From: DASUWK01 sp036378435
GTDB taxonomy: Bacteria > Chloroflexota > Dormibacteria > Dormibacterales > Dormibacteraceae
Assembly (NCBI GenBank): GCA_036378435.1
Contig: DASUWK010000031.1
Coordinates: 7,830 to 71,829, forward strand
Direction of reading: 5' to 3'
Length of the DNA: 64,000 nucleotides
Made by a program: the position numbers and the translations under genes. Of this stretch, positions 46,828-55,004 are shown in pieces. Below the pieces are notes generated by a model. That model was given only the letters and a program-made list of their open reading frames with translations. It did not search any database and was not told where the DNA came from. How positions within the stretch are numbered: position 1 is the first letter of the stretch; each line of letters starts with the position of its first letter.

Positions 46828-47214
46828 TCAGTCGACGCGCACTTCGGCCACGCCCTTGGTGAGGACGCGATCGCCGCGCTGGTTCTGGCCCCAGACCTCG
46901 AGTCGCGCGACTCCGTCGGTGACGTCGGTCACGCGGCCGCCGAAGGTCAGCGTGTCACCCGGCAGCGCCATGCCCGCGAAGCGGACCGCCAGCCGGCGCA
47001 GCTTGCGGTGGTCACCCGCGAGCTCGGTCACCCAACTGGCGAGCAGCCCCATCTGCAGCATGCCATGGGCGATCACGCCAGGCAGCCCGACCGACTTGGC
47101 GAACTCTTCGTCGAGGTGGATCGGATTGCGGTCACCCGAGGCCTCGGCATACGCCGTGATCTGCTCGCGCGTGATCTCGACCGAGTGCTGCCGCAGCTCC
47201 TCGCCCGTCTTCAT
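46828..47214 (-). CDS. MaoC/HadB-like (3R)-hydroxyacyl dehydratase
   Basis: 128 residues of the hotdog fold. The hydratase-2 motif ITAYAEASGDRNPIHLDEEFAKSVGLPGVIAHGMLQMG (residues 20-57) contains the catalytic Asp (GD) and His (PIH) pair. Forms the catalytic half of a HadAB-type heterodimer with the next gene, with which it shares an ATGA overlap. Acts on (3R)-hydroxyacyl-ACP/CoA. Confidence 0.9.
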   Translation of the reverse strand: MKTGEELRQHSVEITREQITAYAEASGDRNPIHLDEEFAKSVGLPGVIAHGMLQMGLLASWVTELAGDHRKLRRLAVRFAGMALPGDTLTFGGRVTDVTDGVARLEVWGQNQRGDRVLTKGVAEVRVD

Positions 47215-47597
47215 CCGCGGATCACGTTCAGCATCCGCGAGGTGAGCACCGGCTTTCCGTCGGCGTCGGCGACCTTGGTTTCGAGCGTGAGAAAGCGCAG
47301 CCCGCGCCGGTCCTCGTCAGACGCGACCGTGCCGGTGGCCGAGAGCGCCTCTCCGACCTCGGGATGACGCTCCCACGTGAACTCCTGCTCACCGTGCACG
47401 AGCATCGCCAGGTTCACCTTGGCCTCCTCGTCGAGCACCATCTGCACGCCGGTCTGGAACGCGCCGACGAACGCATACGTCGGCGGCACGCCCGCCGCCG
47501 GGTCGGCGCCGACCGCCCGGGCGAACGCCGCGACGTGGTCCTTCTTCGTGTCGAAGGTGACGGCGTCGTACTTCTTGCCGACGATTTCGCCAGACAA
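47211..47597 (-). CDS. HadA-like FAS1-type dehydratase-domain protein
   Basis: About 128 residues from TTG 47597; the longer frame (to 47822) overlaps TgpA and is composed of Arg/Pro shadow sequence. GKKYDAVTFDTKKDHVAAFARAVGADP and PPTYAFVGAFQTGVQMVLDEEA mark the non-catalytic hotdog partner of MaoC dehydratases, as in HadA/HadC. Catalytic Asp/His are absent, as expected. ATGA overlap with the HadB-like gene. Confidence 0.82.
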   Translation of the reverse strand: MSGEIVGKKYDAVTFDTKKDHVAAFARAVGADPAAGVPPTYAFVGAFQTGVQMVLDEEAKVNLAMLVHGEQEFTWERHPEVGEALSATGTVASDEDRRGLRFLTLETKVADADGKPVLTSRMLNVIRG

Positions 47598-47646
47598 CCT
47601 GGATTCGATTATCCGGTACTGACGCGTACGGCTGCGGCGAGCGCCG

Positions 47647-49944
47647 CTAGCGCCGGCCTGAAAGCTTTGCCGCCGCCTCGCGCAGGAGCACGGGTCGCAG
47701 CGACTGCCAGGCAGCCAGGGCATCCTCGGCGCCGATCGCGGCCAGCTCCGGCGGGCCGTACGCCGCCTGCGTGAAGGCATTCGCCAGCGTGGCGGCGGCG
47801 TCGCGCGCGGCAGGCAGCGCACGCGCCAACCGGCGCCCGTACTCGAGTGGAGTCTCGGCCGGCAGCGTCGGGATGCCGGCGAGCCGGCTCAGCAGCTGCG
47901 TTCGGCGCCAGGCGCGACCCGCGGTCCGCGGTGTGAGGAACCGCACCAGCACCACGACCAGCACCATCAGGATCAAGGCCAGTACCCCGAGCACCCACGG
48001 CACCGGGTTGAACGGCAGCCCGAAGGCGCCGCGGCTCGGGTTGCGACCCGCGGCACCGCCGATCTCCGGGTTGGGCTCGACCGGGGCGCGACGAGCCCCC
48101 ACCGCAGCGGGGATCGCGCCGGTCGCGCAGGCAGCCGCCTCGACCTGGCAGGCCGCCGAGCCGCGCGGGATCGGGAAGTAGGTTCCGTCCGGCGTGGGCT
48201 CGAACGGGACCCAGCCGAACTGCGGGAAGTACACCTCCACCCAGGTGTGGGCGTCCGACTCGCGAACGATGTAGTTCCCGGACTTGGTGTCCAGGACGCC
48301 GGGGCCGAACCCGTTGACCAGGCGCGCGGGGATCCCGAGCGACCGCAGCATGTCCCCCATCGCGCTGGCGAAGTACTCGCAGTAGCCCTGCTTCGACTGG
48401 AACAGGAAGAAGGCAAGCGGATCGGTTCCAGGAGGCGTCGCCGGAGGCTTCAGCGTGTACGTGTACTTGCGCAGGAACAGCTCGATCGCGGTCGCGGCGT
48501 CGTAGGCGTTGCTGGTGCCCTTGGTGACCTGCTGGGCCAGCGCCTGGATCTCCTGCTCGACGGCCGGGCTCCGATACAACGCGGGGCTCAACGGGGGGCT
48601 CGCCAGGCCCCAGTTGTTCGGGTCGCCGTACGGCAGCACCCAGGTCGGGTAATCGGCGCCGGCTTGGCGCAGCTGCGTCTCGTCGGCCACCGAATAGTCG
48701 CCGGTGACCTTGTAGCTGCCCTGCGTCGTCTGCTCGAGCGTGCTCAAGCGATCGACCGAATAGACCTGCGAGCTGCGAGCCATCTGGCTCAGCACCGCGG
48801 GCCGGTTGATCGACTGCAGCTCGCCTGGATAGAAGTAGACGTAGCGGTCGGCCGCCGGCGGGTGCAGCATCTGGATGGTCACCGTCACCGACTTCTGGTC
48901 GGTGTACGACTCGGCATAGGTCGGGCTCGTGTTCGGCGGCAGCACCACGGGTGCCTCGAGCTCCGGGATGTAGCGCCACTCGCCTTGCACCGTCGCCGCA
49001 ACCGAGAGGCCGCGGAAGTAGAGCGGCGTCGAGTGCCCGCCCGGCGACTTGTACGTGAAGACGACCGTGCTCGACCGGCTCAGAGGGTGCCCGAGCTCGA
49101 CCTGGTCGGAGAAGCCCGTCGAGAACGTCGCGCTGCTGTTCGTCGGGCCGGGCAGCGCGTGGTGCATGCCGATCTGGATGTCGGACCACGCCTTGATGAG
49201 CCCCGTTTGGGCGTCGACTGTGCGGTCGACGGTCGAGAGTGGAGGCGCGAAGAAGGCGACCACCAGCAGGCCGATGCCGGCGACGAGCCCGCTCTCCCAG
49301 AAGTCCCAGCGAGACTCCGGCGTCAGCCGCAGGCCACGCCGCGCCGCCTGCTCCAACGAGCGGCGATAGCCGGCCCAGAGCAGCAGCGTGACCGTCAGCA
49401 CCGAGAAGTAGAGAAGGTAGACGTCCTGCCCGGCGGGGAAGTTCAGGAGGTTGGTCGCAAAAATGGCCACGCCGGGAACGAGGGCAAGCAGCGGCTGCCG
49501 CCAGCGCAGGACGCACCAGGCGAGCCAGGCTCCGACCACCCACATCAGGAGGTTGATGAGGAAGAGCAGGACGGCGCCGCCGTGGGCGATGTCGCCGGCG
49601 CCGAGCACCGAGGCTCCGCTCGTGATCGAGCTCCAGCCGACGCGCTCGCCGCTCACGAAGACGCCGAGGAGGGCGAGCAGCGCCAGGGCGGACAGCGGCC
49701 GCAGCCGCGGCACCAAGCTCAACACGCCGCCCGCCAGTGCGCCGAGCAGCGCAGCTGCGCTCAGCGCGTCGGACCCCGGGACCCACTGGGCCGTGGCCGT
49801 CGAAGCCCCGACGTCCAGCGCCAGGAGGCAGATGACGAACCAGGAGAGACCCCAGCCGCGGGGTGGCCCGGCAAACAGCCAGCGCCACGCCTGGCGCCAG
49901 GCTCGGACGGCCAGGGTGGGCGCGTTACGCCAATCGAAACGCAT
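47647..49944 (-). CDS. TgpA-like membrane transglutaminase-domain protein
   Basis: 765 residues: six to seven N-terminal membrane helices (residues 30-260), an extracytoplasmic DUF3488-type part, and a transglutaminase-like core with the catalytic Cys in SKQGYCEYFASAMGDML (near 515), His in SDAHTWVEVYF (near 556) and a following Asp-position region FEPTPDGTY. One more helix near 660 precedes a DUF4129-type cytoplasmic tail. It overlaps the DUF58 gene by 20 bp. The TgpA/DUF58/MoxR trio is common; in Pseudomonas TgpA is essential, in others its target is unknown. Confidence 0.9.
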   Translation of the reverse strand: MRFDWRNAPTLAVRAWRQAWRWLFAGPPRGWGLSWFVICLLALDVGASTATAQWVPGSDALSAAALLGALAGGVLSLVPRLRPLSALALLALLGVFVSGERVGWSSITSGASVLGAGDIAHGGAVLLFLINLLMWVVGAWLAWCVLRWRQPLLALVPGVAIFATNLLNFPAGQDVYLLYFSVLTVTLLLWAGYRRSLEQAARRGLRLTPESRWDFWESGLVAGIGLLVVAFFAPPLSTVDRTVDAQTGLIKAWSDIQIGMHHALPGPTNSSATFSTGFSDQVELGHPLSRSSTVVFTYKSPGGHSTPLYFRGLSVAATVQGEWRYIPELEAPVVLPPNTSPTYAESYTDQKSVTVTIQMLHPPAADRYVYFYPGELQSINRPAVLSQMARSSQVYSVDRLSTLEQTTQGSYKVTGDYSVADETQLRQAGADYPTWVLPYGDPNNWGLASPPLSPALYRSPAVEQEIQALAQQVTKGTSNAYDAATAIELFLRKYTYTLKPPATPPGTDPLAFFLFQSKQGYCEYFASAMGDMLRSLGIPARLVNGFGPGVLDTKSGNYIVRESDAHTWVEVYFPQFGWVPFEPTPDGTYFPIPRGSAACQVEAAACATGAIPAAVGARRAPVEPNPEIGGAAGRNPSRGAFGLPFNPVPWVLGVLALILMVLVVVLVRFLTPRTAGRAWRRTQLLSRLAGIPTLPAETPLEYGRRLARALPAARDAAATLANAFTQAAYGPPELAAIGAEDALAAWQSLRPVLLREAAAKLSGRR

Positions 49945-51121
49945 TGGCCGCGTAGGTCCCTGTGAGACGTGTGAACTCGTCGCCCTGCCGCACGACGACG
50001 AGATCCATGTCGCTGCCGAAGTCGAAGGAGACGTGGGCTTCGGGCCCGCCGAAGCTGCTGGCGTCGATGTAGTAGACGAGGCTGGTCGATCCGCGCGCTC
50101 GCGCGAGCACCAGGGCGTCGACCCAGGCCGGGTCCGGGCTCGCGGTCACCACGACCAGGGCCCGGCGCGGCAGGCGCCGCACGCGGTCCCAGACGCGGGA
50201 TCGACTGAGTGGCTCGACCCCGTTGGGCTCCGCGATGGCCAGGTACTCGAGGATGACGCGGTCCTGCCGCACCGCGCGGTGCGGTTCGAGCACGGTGCCG
50301 ACGGCGTCATTCACGATCAGGCCGGCCTGGCGGCCGCGCGCATGCACGTGCGCAGCCACCGAGGCCGCGAGGCTGATCGCGTATTCGTCGGTCGACTCGG
50401 GCGCGTTCCCCCAGCGCGACTTCGCGTGCAGGTCGAGGATGATCCACACGTCTGCGGTCAGAGGCTGCTCGAACGTCTTGCTCATCAGCGTCTGGTGATG
50501 CATCGACAGGCCCCAGTGGATGCGGTTGAACGCATCGCCCGGCGCGTATTCGCGGACTCCGCCCGACTCAGGCGGGTGGTCGGCCCATGACCCGCCCCGC
50601 GGCGCCTCGCCGGCCCGCTCAGAGGCCGGCGCCATCACCTCGGGCAGGCTCCAGATGCGCGGGTAGACCAGCACCTGGCGCTGCTCCTGCCACCGCATCT
50701 CGCGACTGAAGAGGCCGAAGGGTTCGGACAGGCGCAGGAGGGTGGGCCCAAACCGAGCCCAGCCCCGGCGGCTGAAATGTCCCCGGCTCACCCAGCGGAC
50801 GGAGCCGCGGCCCAGGGAGATGACGCGGCCGGGCTGGTAGCCGTCGACGCTCCCGCCGTCCACGACCTCGACCCACGGCGCCGGCAGCCAGCCCCTGCGC
50901 TTGACGACGAACGTCTCCTTGAACTCCTCGCCCACCGTCGGGTTGGAGAACTCGAGAGTCCGCTCGAGGCGCAGCCGCCGAGCCGCGATGCGCGGCCAGG
51001 CCCAGCTCATGGCGAGCAGCAGCGCGAGGATGTAGAAGAGCGTGAAGGCCGGCCTGATCGCGGTCAGCCAGGCGAAGAAGAGGAGCATCGCGAGAGCGCC
51101 TGCCGCGAAGCCCTTCACCAT
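49925..51121 (-). CDS. DUF58 protein
   Basis: 398 residues. Two N-terminal helices (FAAGALAMLLFFAWLTA and FTLFYILALLLAMSWAW), then the DUF58 region with REYAPGDAFNRIHWGLSMHHQTLMSKTFEQPLTADVWIILDLHAKS (a von-Willebrand-like MIDAS DxHxxS equivalent near 215-225). Occurs with MoxR AAA ATPases in protein-complex remodelling. Second gene of the MoxR-DUF58-TgpA operon; 20 bp after MoxR. Confidence 0.9.
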   Translation of the reverse strand: MVKGFAAGALAMLLFFAWLTAIRPAFTLFYILALLLAMSWAWPRIAARRLRLERTLEFSNPTVGEEFKETFVVKRRGWLPAPWVEVVDGGSVDGYQPGRVISLGRGSVRWVSRGHFSRRGWARFGPTLLRLSEPFGLFSREMRWQEQRQVLVYPRIWSLPEVMAPASERAGEAPRGGSWADHPPESGGVREYAPGDAFNRIHWGLSMHHQTLMSKTFEQPLTADVWIILDLHAKSRWGNAPESTDEYAISLAASVAAHVHARGRQAGLIVNDAVGTVLEPHRAVRQDRVILEYLAIAEPNGVEPLSRSRVWDRVRRLPRRALVVVTASPDPAWVDALVLARARGSTSLVYYIDASSFGGPEAHVSFDFGSDMDLVVVRQGDEFTRLTGTYAANAFRLA

Positions 51122-51140
51122 CGGCTAGCGGCGGGGCCCC

Positions 51141-52121
51141 CTAGTCGTCGTAGGACAGCTGGGGCACGAATTCACGTTCCACGAGCTGCCCCACGATCCC
51201 GGAGGCGCTCTGCCCCTGCATCTCAGCGCTGGGGCGGAGGATCAGACGGTGCGCCAGCACGGAATGCGCCAGCGCCTTGACGTCGTCGGGCAGCGCGAAC
51301 TCACGCCCGTCCAGCGACGCCCGAGCCTGCGTCGCCTGGAAGAGGTTGAGGCTGCCCCGCGTGGACGCGCCGAGGGCGATGTCGGGATGGTTCCGCGTTC
51401 TCTCGACCAGGCGGGCGATGTACTCCCGCAGCTCGGGCTTCACCCAGACGGCGCGCACCGCCTGCTGGGCCAGGCGCAGCTCGCTCGGCGACACGACCGG
51501 CTCGAGCTCGTCCAGCGGTGATTCGATGCGGGGCCGGCCCATCAGGTCGGCCTCCTGCTCGGCGGTCAGGTAGCCGAGCCGCACTTTCATCATGAAGCGG
51601 TCCAGCTGCGCCTCCGGCAGCGGATAGGTGCCGGCGTACTCGACCGGGTTCTGCGTCGCCATGACCAGGAACGGGCGCGGCAGCTCGTGCGTCTCGCCGT
51701 CGATCGTGACCTGACGCTCCTCCATCGCTTCCAGCAACGCCGACTGCGTCTTCGGCGTAGCGCGGTTGATCTCGTCGGCCAGCAGGATCTGCGCGAACAC
51801 CGGGCCGGGCCGGAACTCGAAGTCAGACTCGCGCTGGTTGTAGGCGCGGACGCCCGTCACGTCCGACGGCAGCAGGTCCGGCGTGAACTGGACGCGACGG
51901 AATGTGCAGTCCAGCGAGCGGGCCAGGGACTTGGCCAGCATCGTCTTGCCGACCCCGGGCACGTCCTCGATCAGAAGGTGCCCTTCGCAGAGCAGCGCGA
52001 TCAGGCTGAGCCTGACCTCGTCCTGCTTCCCGATGATGGCGCGGCCGACGTTCTCGACGATCGCGTCACCGACGCGCTTGACGGTTTCGACCGCGGCCGC
52101 GCGCTCCGAGTCGCCGCTCAC
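51141..52121 (-). CDS. moxR: MoxR-family AAA+ ATPase
   Basis: 326 residues. Walker A EDVPGVGKTMLAKSLA (near 54), Walker B ILLADEINRATPKTQSALLEAMEE (near 112), sensor-1 FLVMATQNPVEYAGTYPLPEAQLDRF (near 150), and the C-terminal lid. These chaperone ATPases activate metal-protein or membrane complexes with DUF58 partners. First gene of a three-gene operon. Confidence 0.93.
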   Translation of the reverse strand: MSGDSERAAAVETVKRVGDAIVENVGRAIIGKQDEVRLSLIALLCEGHLLIEDVPGVGKTMLAKSLARSLDCTFRRVQFTPDLLPSDVTGVRAYNQRESDFEFRPGPVFAQILLADEINRATPKTQSALLEAMEERQVTIDGETHELPRPFLVMATQNPVEYAGTYPLPEAQLDRFMMKVRLGYLTAEQEADLMGRPRIESPLDELEPVVSPSELRLAQQAVRAVWVKPELREYIARLVERTRNHPDIALGASTRGSLNLFQATQARASLDGREFALPDDVKALAHSVLAHRLILRPSAEMQGQSASGIVGQLVEREFVPQLSYDD

Positions 52122-52172
52122 GGCCGTGCCCTCACGTCCGGATTATGCCTTTTGGCGATCGTGAGGGCCGAT

Positions 52173-52202
52173 TTGACACTTCCCTCGAGCCATTGCTATG
52201 GT
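52173..52202 (+). promoter_or_regulatory. Sigma-70-type promoter of the LysM-CHAP gene
   Basis: TTGACA (52173-52178) and TATGGT (52197-52202) with an 18-bp spacer. Transcription would start near 52209, giving an 80-nt leader to ATG 52289 with a GGGCCC/GGGCCC-containing hairpin (52216-52242). A regulatory leader is possible. Confidence 0.65.
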
Positions 52203-52288
52203 CCCCAAGGGTCAGGGGCCCAGATTTCTTGGGCCCGCAAGCGGGGGTAGAGCTTCTGTCAGTCCGACATCGTTACGTCACGCACGCC

Positions 52289-53146
52289 ATGGTGCTGCTG
52301 GTCGTCTTGGCCTTGTCCGGCTATGCGACGTTGAACCGCCAGCTGCCGGCGGGCGTGCTGCGGTTCGGCGTTGTCAACGCCGAAGGCCTGGTGCTCGGCC
52401 AGGGCGGCACGATCGGTGGTGTGGACCTCGGCCGGCTCTCGACGATCATCACGCCCTTCGGCGTTCCGACGGGGCCATACGTGGAGCACCACCCGCTCGT
52501 CTACGTCTACGCCAAGGGCGACACGCTGGCGAGTGTCGCCGGCCGCTTCGGCGTGACGGTCGAGCAGCTGCGGTGGTCCAACCCTTTCACGTTCGCCCGC
52601 GCCGCGAAGCCGGGTGACCACCTCACCGTCCCGCCGGTGCCGGGGGTCGTGATCACGGTGCAGGCCGGCGACGACCTCGCCGACATCGCGCGCGTCTTTC
52701 ATCTCAACCCCACCGCCATCTCGGACTTCAACTACCTGCACGGCGCCGTGACGCCGGGCACGCAGCTGATCCTGCCGGGCGCGACCCAGCCCGACCTGAC
52801 GCTGCCGTTGGTGCACGGCATGTCAGGCGTCGCGGCGGTCACCGACCACTTCCCGTACGGCCAGTGCACCTGGTACGTCGCGAGCCGGCGCCCCGTCCCC
52901 TGGAACGGCGACGCCGGCGACTGGTTCGCCGCGGCGCAGAACCTGGGCTGGCCGACGGGCCAGATCCCACAGGTGGGCGCGATCATGGTCACCTGGGAGT
53001 CCTGGTACGGCCACGTCGCCTACGTCGAGCGCGTCAACCCGGACGGCTCGTGGGTGGTGTCGGAGATGAACTACGCCGGCTGGGGCGAGGTCGACCAGCG
53101 GACGATCAAACCGGGCAGCCTCCCCCTCATCGGCTTCATCTACTAG
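52289..53146 (+). CDS. Cell-wall hydrolase with two LysM and a CHAP domain
   Basis: 285 residues from ATG 52289; a short longer frame with CTG or GTG starts upstream (VRHRYVTHA) is possible. One N-terminal membrane helix (MVLLVVLALSGYATL) anchors or exports the protein. Two LysM modules: VYVYAKGDTLASVAGRFGVT (near 73) and ITVQAGDDLADIARVFHLN (near 122). The CHAP domain has the catalytic Cys in YGQCTWYVASRR (near 191), His in GHVAYVERV (near 240), and MNYAGWGEVDQR. It should cleave peptidoglycan peptide bonds. It is transcribed from the promoter above, away from the MoxR operon. Confidence 0.9.
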   Translation: MVLLVVLALSGYATLNRQLPAGVLRFGVVNAEGLVLGQGGTIGGVDLGRLSTIITPFGVPTGPYVEHHPLVYVYAKGDTLASVAGRFGVTVEQLRWSNPFTFARAAKPGDHLTVPPVPGVVITVQAGDDLADIARVFHLNPTAISDFNYLHGAVTPGTQLILPGATQPDLTLPLVHGMSGVAAVTDHFPYGQCTWYVASRRPVPWNGDAGDWFAAAQNLGWPTGQIPQVGAIMVTWESWYGHVAYVERVNPDGSWVVSEMNYAGWGEVDQRTIKPGSLPLIGFIY

Positions 53147-53163
53147 AAGTCGCCGCCCCGGGC

Positions 53164-54117
53164 TCAGCCCGCGGTCTCTTCCTCGTCCACGAGCCGCAGC
53201 ACGCCTGCGCGCTGCAGCCCCAGGTGCCGCGCGAAGAAGCCGGCGATCCTCTCCATGTAGAGATTGCGGTCCGCGAAGTACGCGCCCACGTGCTGCGCGC
53301 CCTGCACGATCCAGATCTCTCGCGGACCTCGATACGCGTCGTAAAGCCGGCGCGAGTGCTGCACCGATGTGACCGCATCGGCCCCACCGTGAATGAAGAA
53401 CAGCGGGCGCGGTTCGAGCGCGCTCAGCACGGACAGCGGCAGAGAGTCCCAGAGCCGAGCTCCTGAGCGGAGTCGAAGCCAGAGCGCGGCCAGGCGCACA
53501 ACGGGGCCGCCTGGGAGCAAGGCATGTCGGCGGACGTTCTCCTCGAGCAGCGTCCGGACGTCGCTGAAGGGCGAGTCGAGGACCATCGCCTCGACGGCCG
53601 GCTCGCCCGCGGCGGCCAGCATCGACGTGACCGCCCCCATCGAGTACCCCAGCAAGCCGATCCGGGCGCCCTTGATCCGCTTCTGCGCGTAGGCGATGGT
53701 GGTCTGGAGCTCGTTCACCTCGCGGACGCCCATCGTCACCGTCGCCCGGTCGGCTCCGGGCGTGCCGCGCGCGGCGTAGAGGAAGACGTTGAACCCCTTG
53801 CGCCAAAGGGCGGTGGAGGCGCCGAGCAGGTCCTGACGGTGCTGCTTGTGGCCGCAGGAGACGACGATCGCCTGCTGGGACCCCGGCTGGCGCAGGAACC
53901 AGACTCCGAACTGCAGGCCGTCGGGGGTGACGAGCTCGACGTCCTCGTAGTCCGCCTGGAACTCCCAGGGCGTGTATGCGAAGTCGTCGAGAAAGCCCGG
54001 GCGCAGCGGCACGAAAAGACGGCGGTAGAGCACGACGCAGACCGTCAGAAAGAAGGCCACGAAGGCCGCGACGATGAGGACCAAAACCGAGAAGAACATC
54101 GGGTCCGCCAGCCCCAA
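53164..54117 (-). CDS. Membrane-anchored alpha/beta hydrolase
   Basis: 317 residues. One N-terminal helix (MFFSVLVLIVAAFVAFFLTVCVVLY) followed by an alpha/beta-hydrolase core: nucleophile elbow GLLGYSMGAVTS (Ser near 171), DSPFSDVRTLL, acid region FFIHGGADAVTS (Asp near 246), and His in GAQHVGAYF (near 278). Similar to BAAT/BD-FAE-type or secreted esterases; substrate unknown. Stop of the cobalamin adenosyltransferase lies 2 bp upstream, so it is second in a two-gene unit. Confidence 0.85.
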   Translation of the reverse strand: MGLADPMFFSVLVLIVAAFVAFFLTVCVVLYRRLFVPLRPGFLDDFAYTPWEFQADYEDVELVTPDGLQFGVWFLRQPGSQQAIVVSCGHKQHRQDLLGASTALWRKGFNVFLYAARGTPGADRATVTMGVREVNELQTTIAYAQKRIKGARIGLLGYSMGAVTSMLAAAGEPAVEAMVLDSPFSDVRTLLEENVRRHALLPGGPVVRLAALWLRLRSGARLWDSLPLSVLSALEPRPLFFIHGGADAVTSVQHSRRLYDAYRGPREIWIVQGAQHVGAYFADRNLYMERIAGFFARHLGLQRAGVLRLVDEEETAG

Positions 54118-54119
54118 TG

Positions 54120-54710
54120 TTACCCCCGGCCGGACGGCCCCTCTTTCGCCGTGGCCGCCCTCTGCCCGGCCTTCGACTCTTCGTACCGGGCAAGCACGAA
54201 GAGCAGCAGGCTGAGCCGGTTCAGCCAGGCGCGGACGTCCGCGCTCACGTCCGGCTCGGCTCTCGCGAGCGCGACGACACGTCGCTCAGCCCGCCGGGCG
54301 ACGGTGCGCGCGACGTCCAGCGCGGCGCTGCCGGGTGTGGCTCCGGGCAGCACGAACTCCCGCGGCATCGGCGCCGCCGCCTCGAGCTCAGAGGTCAGCT
54401 CTGCAAGGCGCTCGATGTCCGCCTGTCCGAACCTCGCGAACCTCCCGGCCTGGTCGGGGTTGGTGGCCAGCTCGGCGCCCAATCTGTAGAGCTCGCGCTG
54501 CAGGTCCTCGCACACCTCGCGCGTGCGCGCGTCGGTGGCGAGAGCGCGCGCCAGCCCGAGAGCGCTGGAGGTCTCGTCGACGGTCCCGTAAGCCTCGATG
54601 CGGGCGTCGTCCTTCGGCGCGCGACCGCCGCCGAGCAGCCCGGTGCTGCCGTCGTCTCCCCCGCCGGTCAGGTCGACCAGCCGCTTGCCGGTGCGCGAGC
54701 CGCGTGCCAC
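54120..54710 (-). CDS. Cob(I)alamin adenosyltransferase (PduO type)
   Basis: 196 residues. TGGGDDGSTGLLGGGRAPKDDARIEAYGTVDETSSALGLAR at residues 15-54 carries the ATP-binding loop typical of PduO-type enzymes; the C-terminal helix ARTVARRAERRVVALA with Arg pair, and LNRLSLLLFVLARYEE, match as well. It transfers adenosyl from ATP to cobalamin, forming coenzyme B12. No B12 riboswitch is seen. Upstream is an oppositely oriented 34-codon frame. Confidence 0.92.
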   Translation of the reverse strand: MARGSRTGKRLVDLTGGGDDGSTGLLGGGRAPKDDARIEAYGTVDETSSALGLARALATDARTREVCEDLQRELYRLGAELATNPDQAGRFARFGQADIERLAELTSELEAAAPMPREFVLPGATPGSAALDVARTVARRAERRVVALARAEPDVSADVRAWLNRLSLLLFVLARYEESKAGQRAATAKEGPSGRG

Positions 54711-54767
54711 GCGCCGACGTTAACAGCCTGGGTTGGCGCCGCCCGCCGTCGGTGCCAGCCTGCGCGC

Positions 54768-54872
54768 ATGTCACGCATCTGCCCGGACCACCCCGACTAC
54801 GACGGCACCGGCGACCCGCCCGACCCCGAATGCCAGGACTGCCAGGACCTCAAAGAGGAGGTGGGCGGCTAG
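54768..54872 (+). CDS. 34-residue Cys-rich small protein
   Basis: ATG 54768 encodes MSRICPDHPDYDGTGDPPD then PECQDCQDLKEEVGG. Three cysteines (C-x16-C-x2-C) and an acidic character suggest a metal-binding micro-protein. Its codon usage is that of a real gene, and a GC hairpin (54897-54915) follows 24 bp after the stop. No ribosome-binding site is evident. Without homologues it could still be chance. Confidence 0.4.
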   Translation: MSRICPDHPDYDGTGDPPDPECQDCQDLKEEVGG

Positions 54873-54896
54873 CCCAGAGCAGCAACGTTGCAATAA

Positions 54897-54915
54897 GGCC
54901 CGGCTTTGCCGGGCC
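54897..54915 (+). terminator. GC hairpin after the 34-codon frame
   Basis: GGCCCGGC-TTT-GCCGGGCC, a perfect 8-bp stem, in the 132-bp gap between this frame and the PFK stop. No T tract on the plus strand. Confidence 0.35.
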
Positions 54916-54973
54916 GTGTGAGTCGCTGATCCTGGCACGCGCCAGCCAATGCGTGTTCCCGGGAAGAGGGCCC

Positions 54974-54999
54974 GCGGGAGGAACCTGGGTTCCTTCCGC
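54974..54999 (-). terminator. Hairpin 5 bp after the PFK stop
   Basis: GCGGGAGGAACC (54974-54985) and GGTTCCTTCCGC (54988-54999) form a 12-bp stem with one G-T wobble and a 2-nt loop; no T tract. Probable 3' end of the PFK mRNA. Confidence 0.5.
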
Positions 55000-55004
55000 G
55001 CCTT

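Noticed and set aside
44735..47245. Plus-strand frame of 836 codons
   Set aside because: Antisense to the SRPBCC, ECH, SDR and MaoC genes, which all show catalytic motifs.
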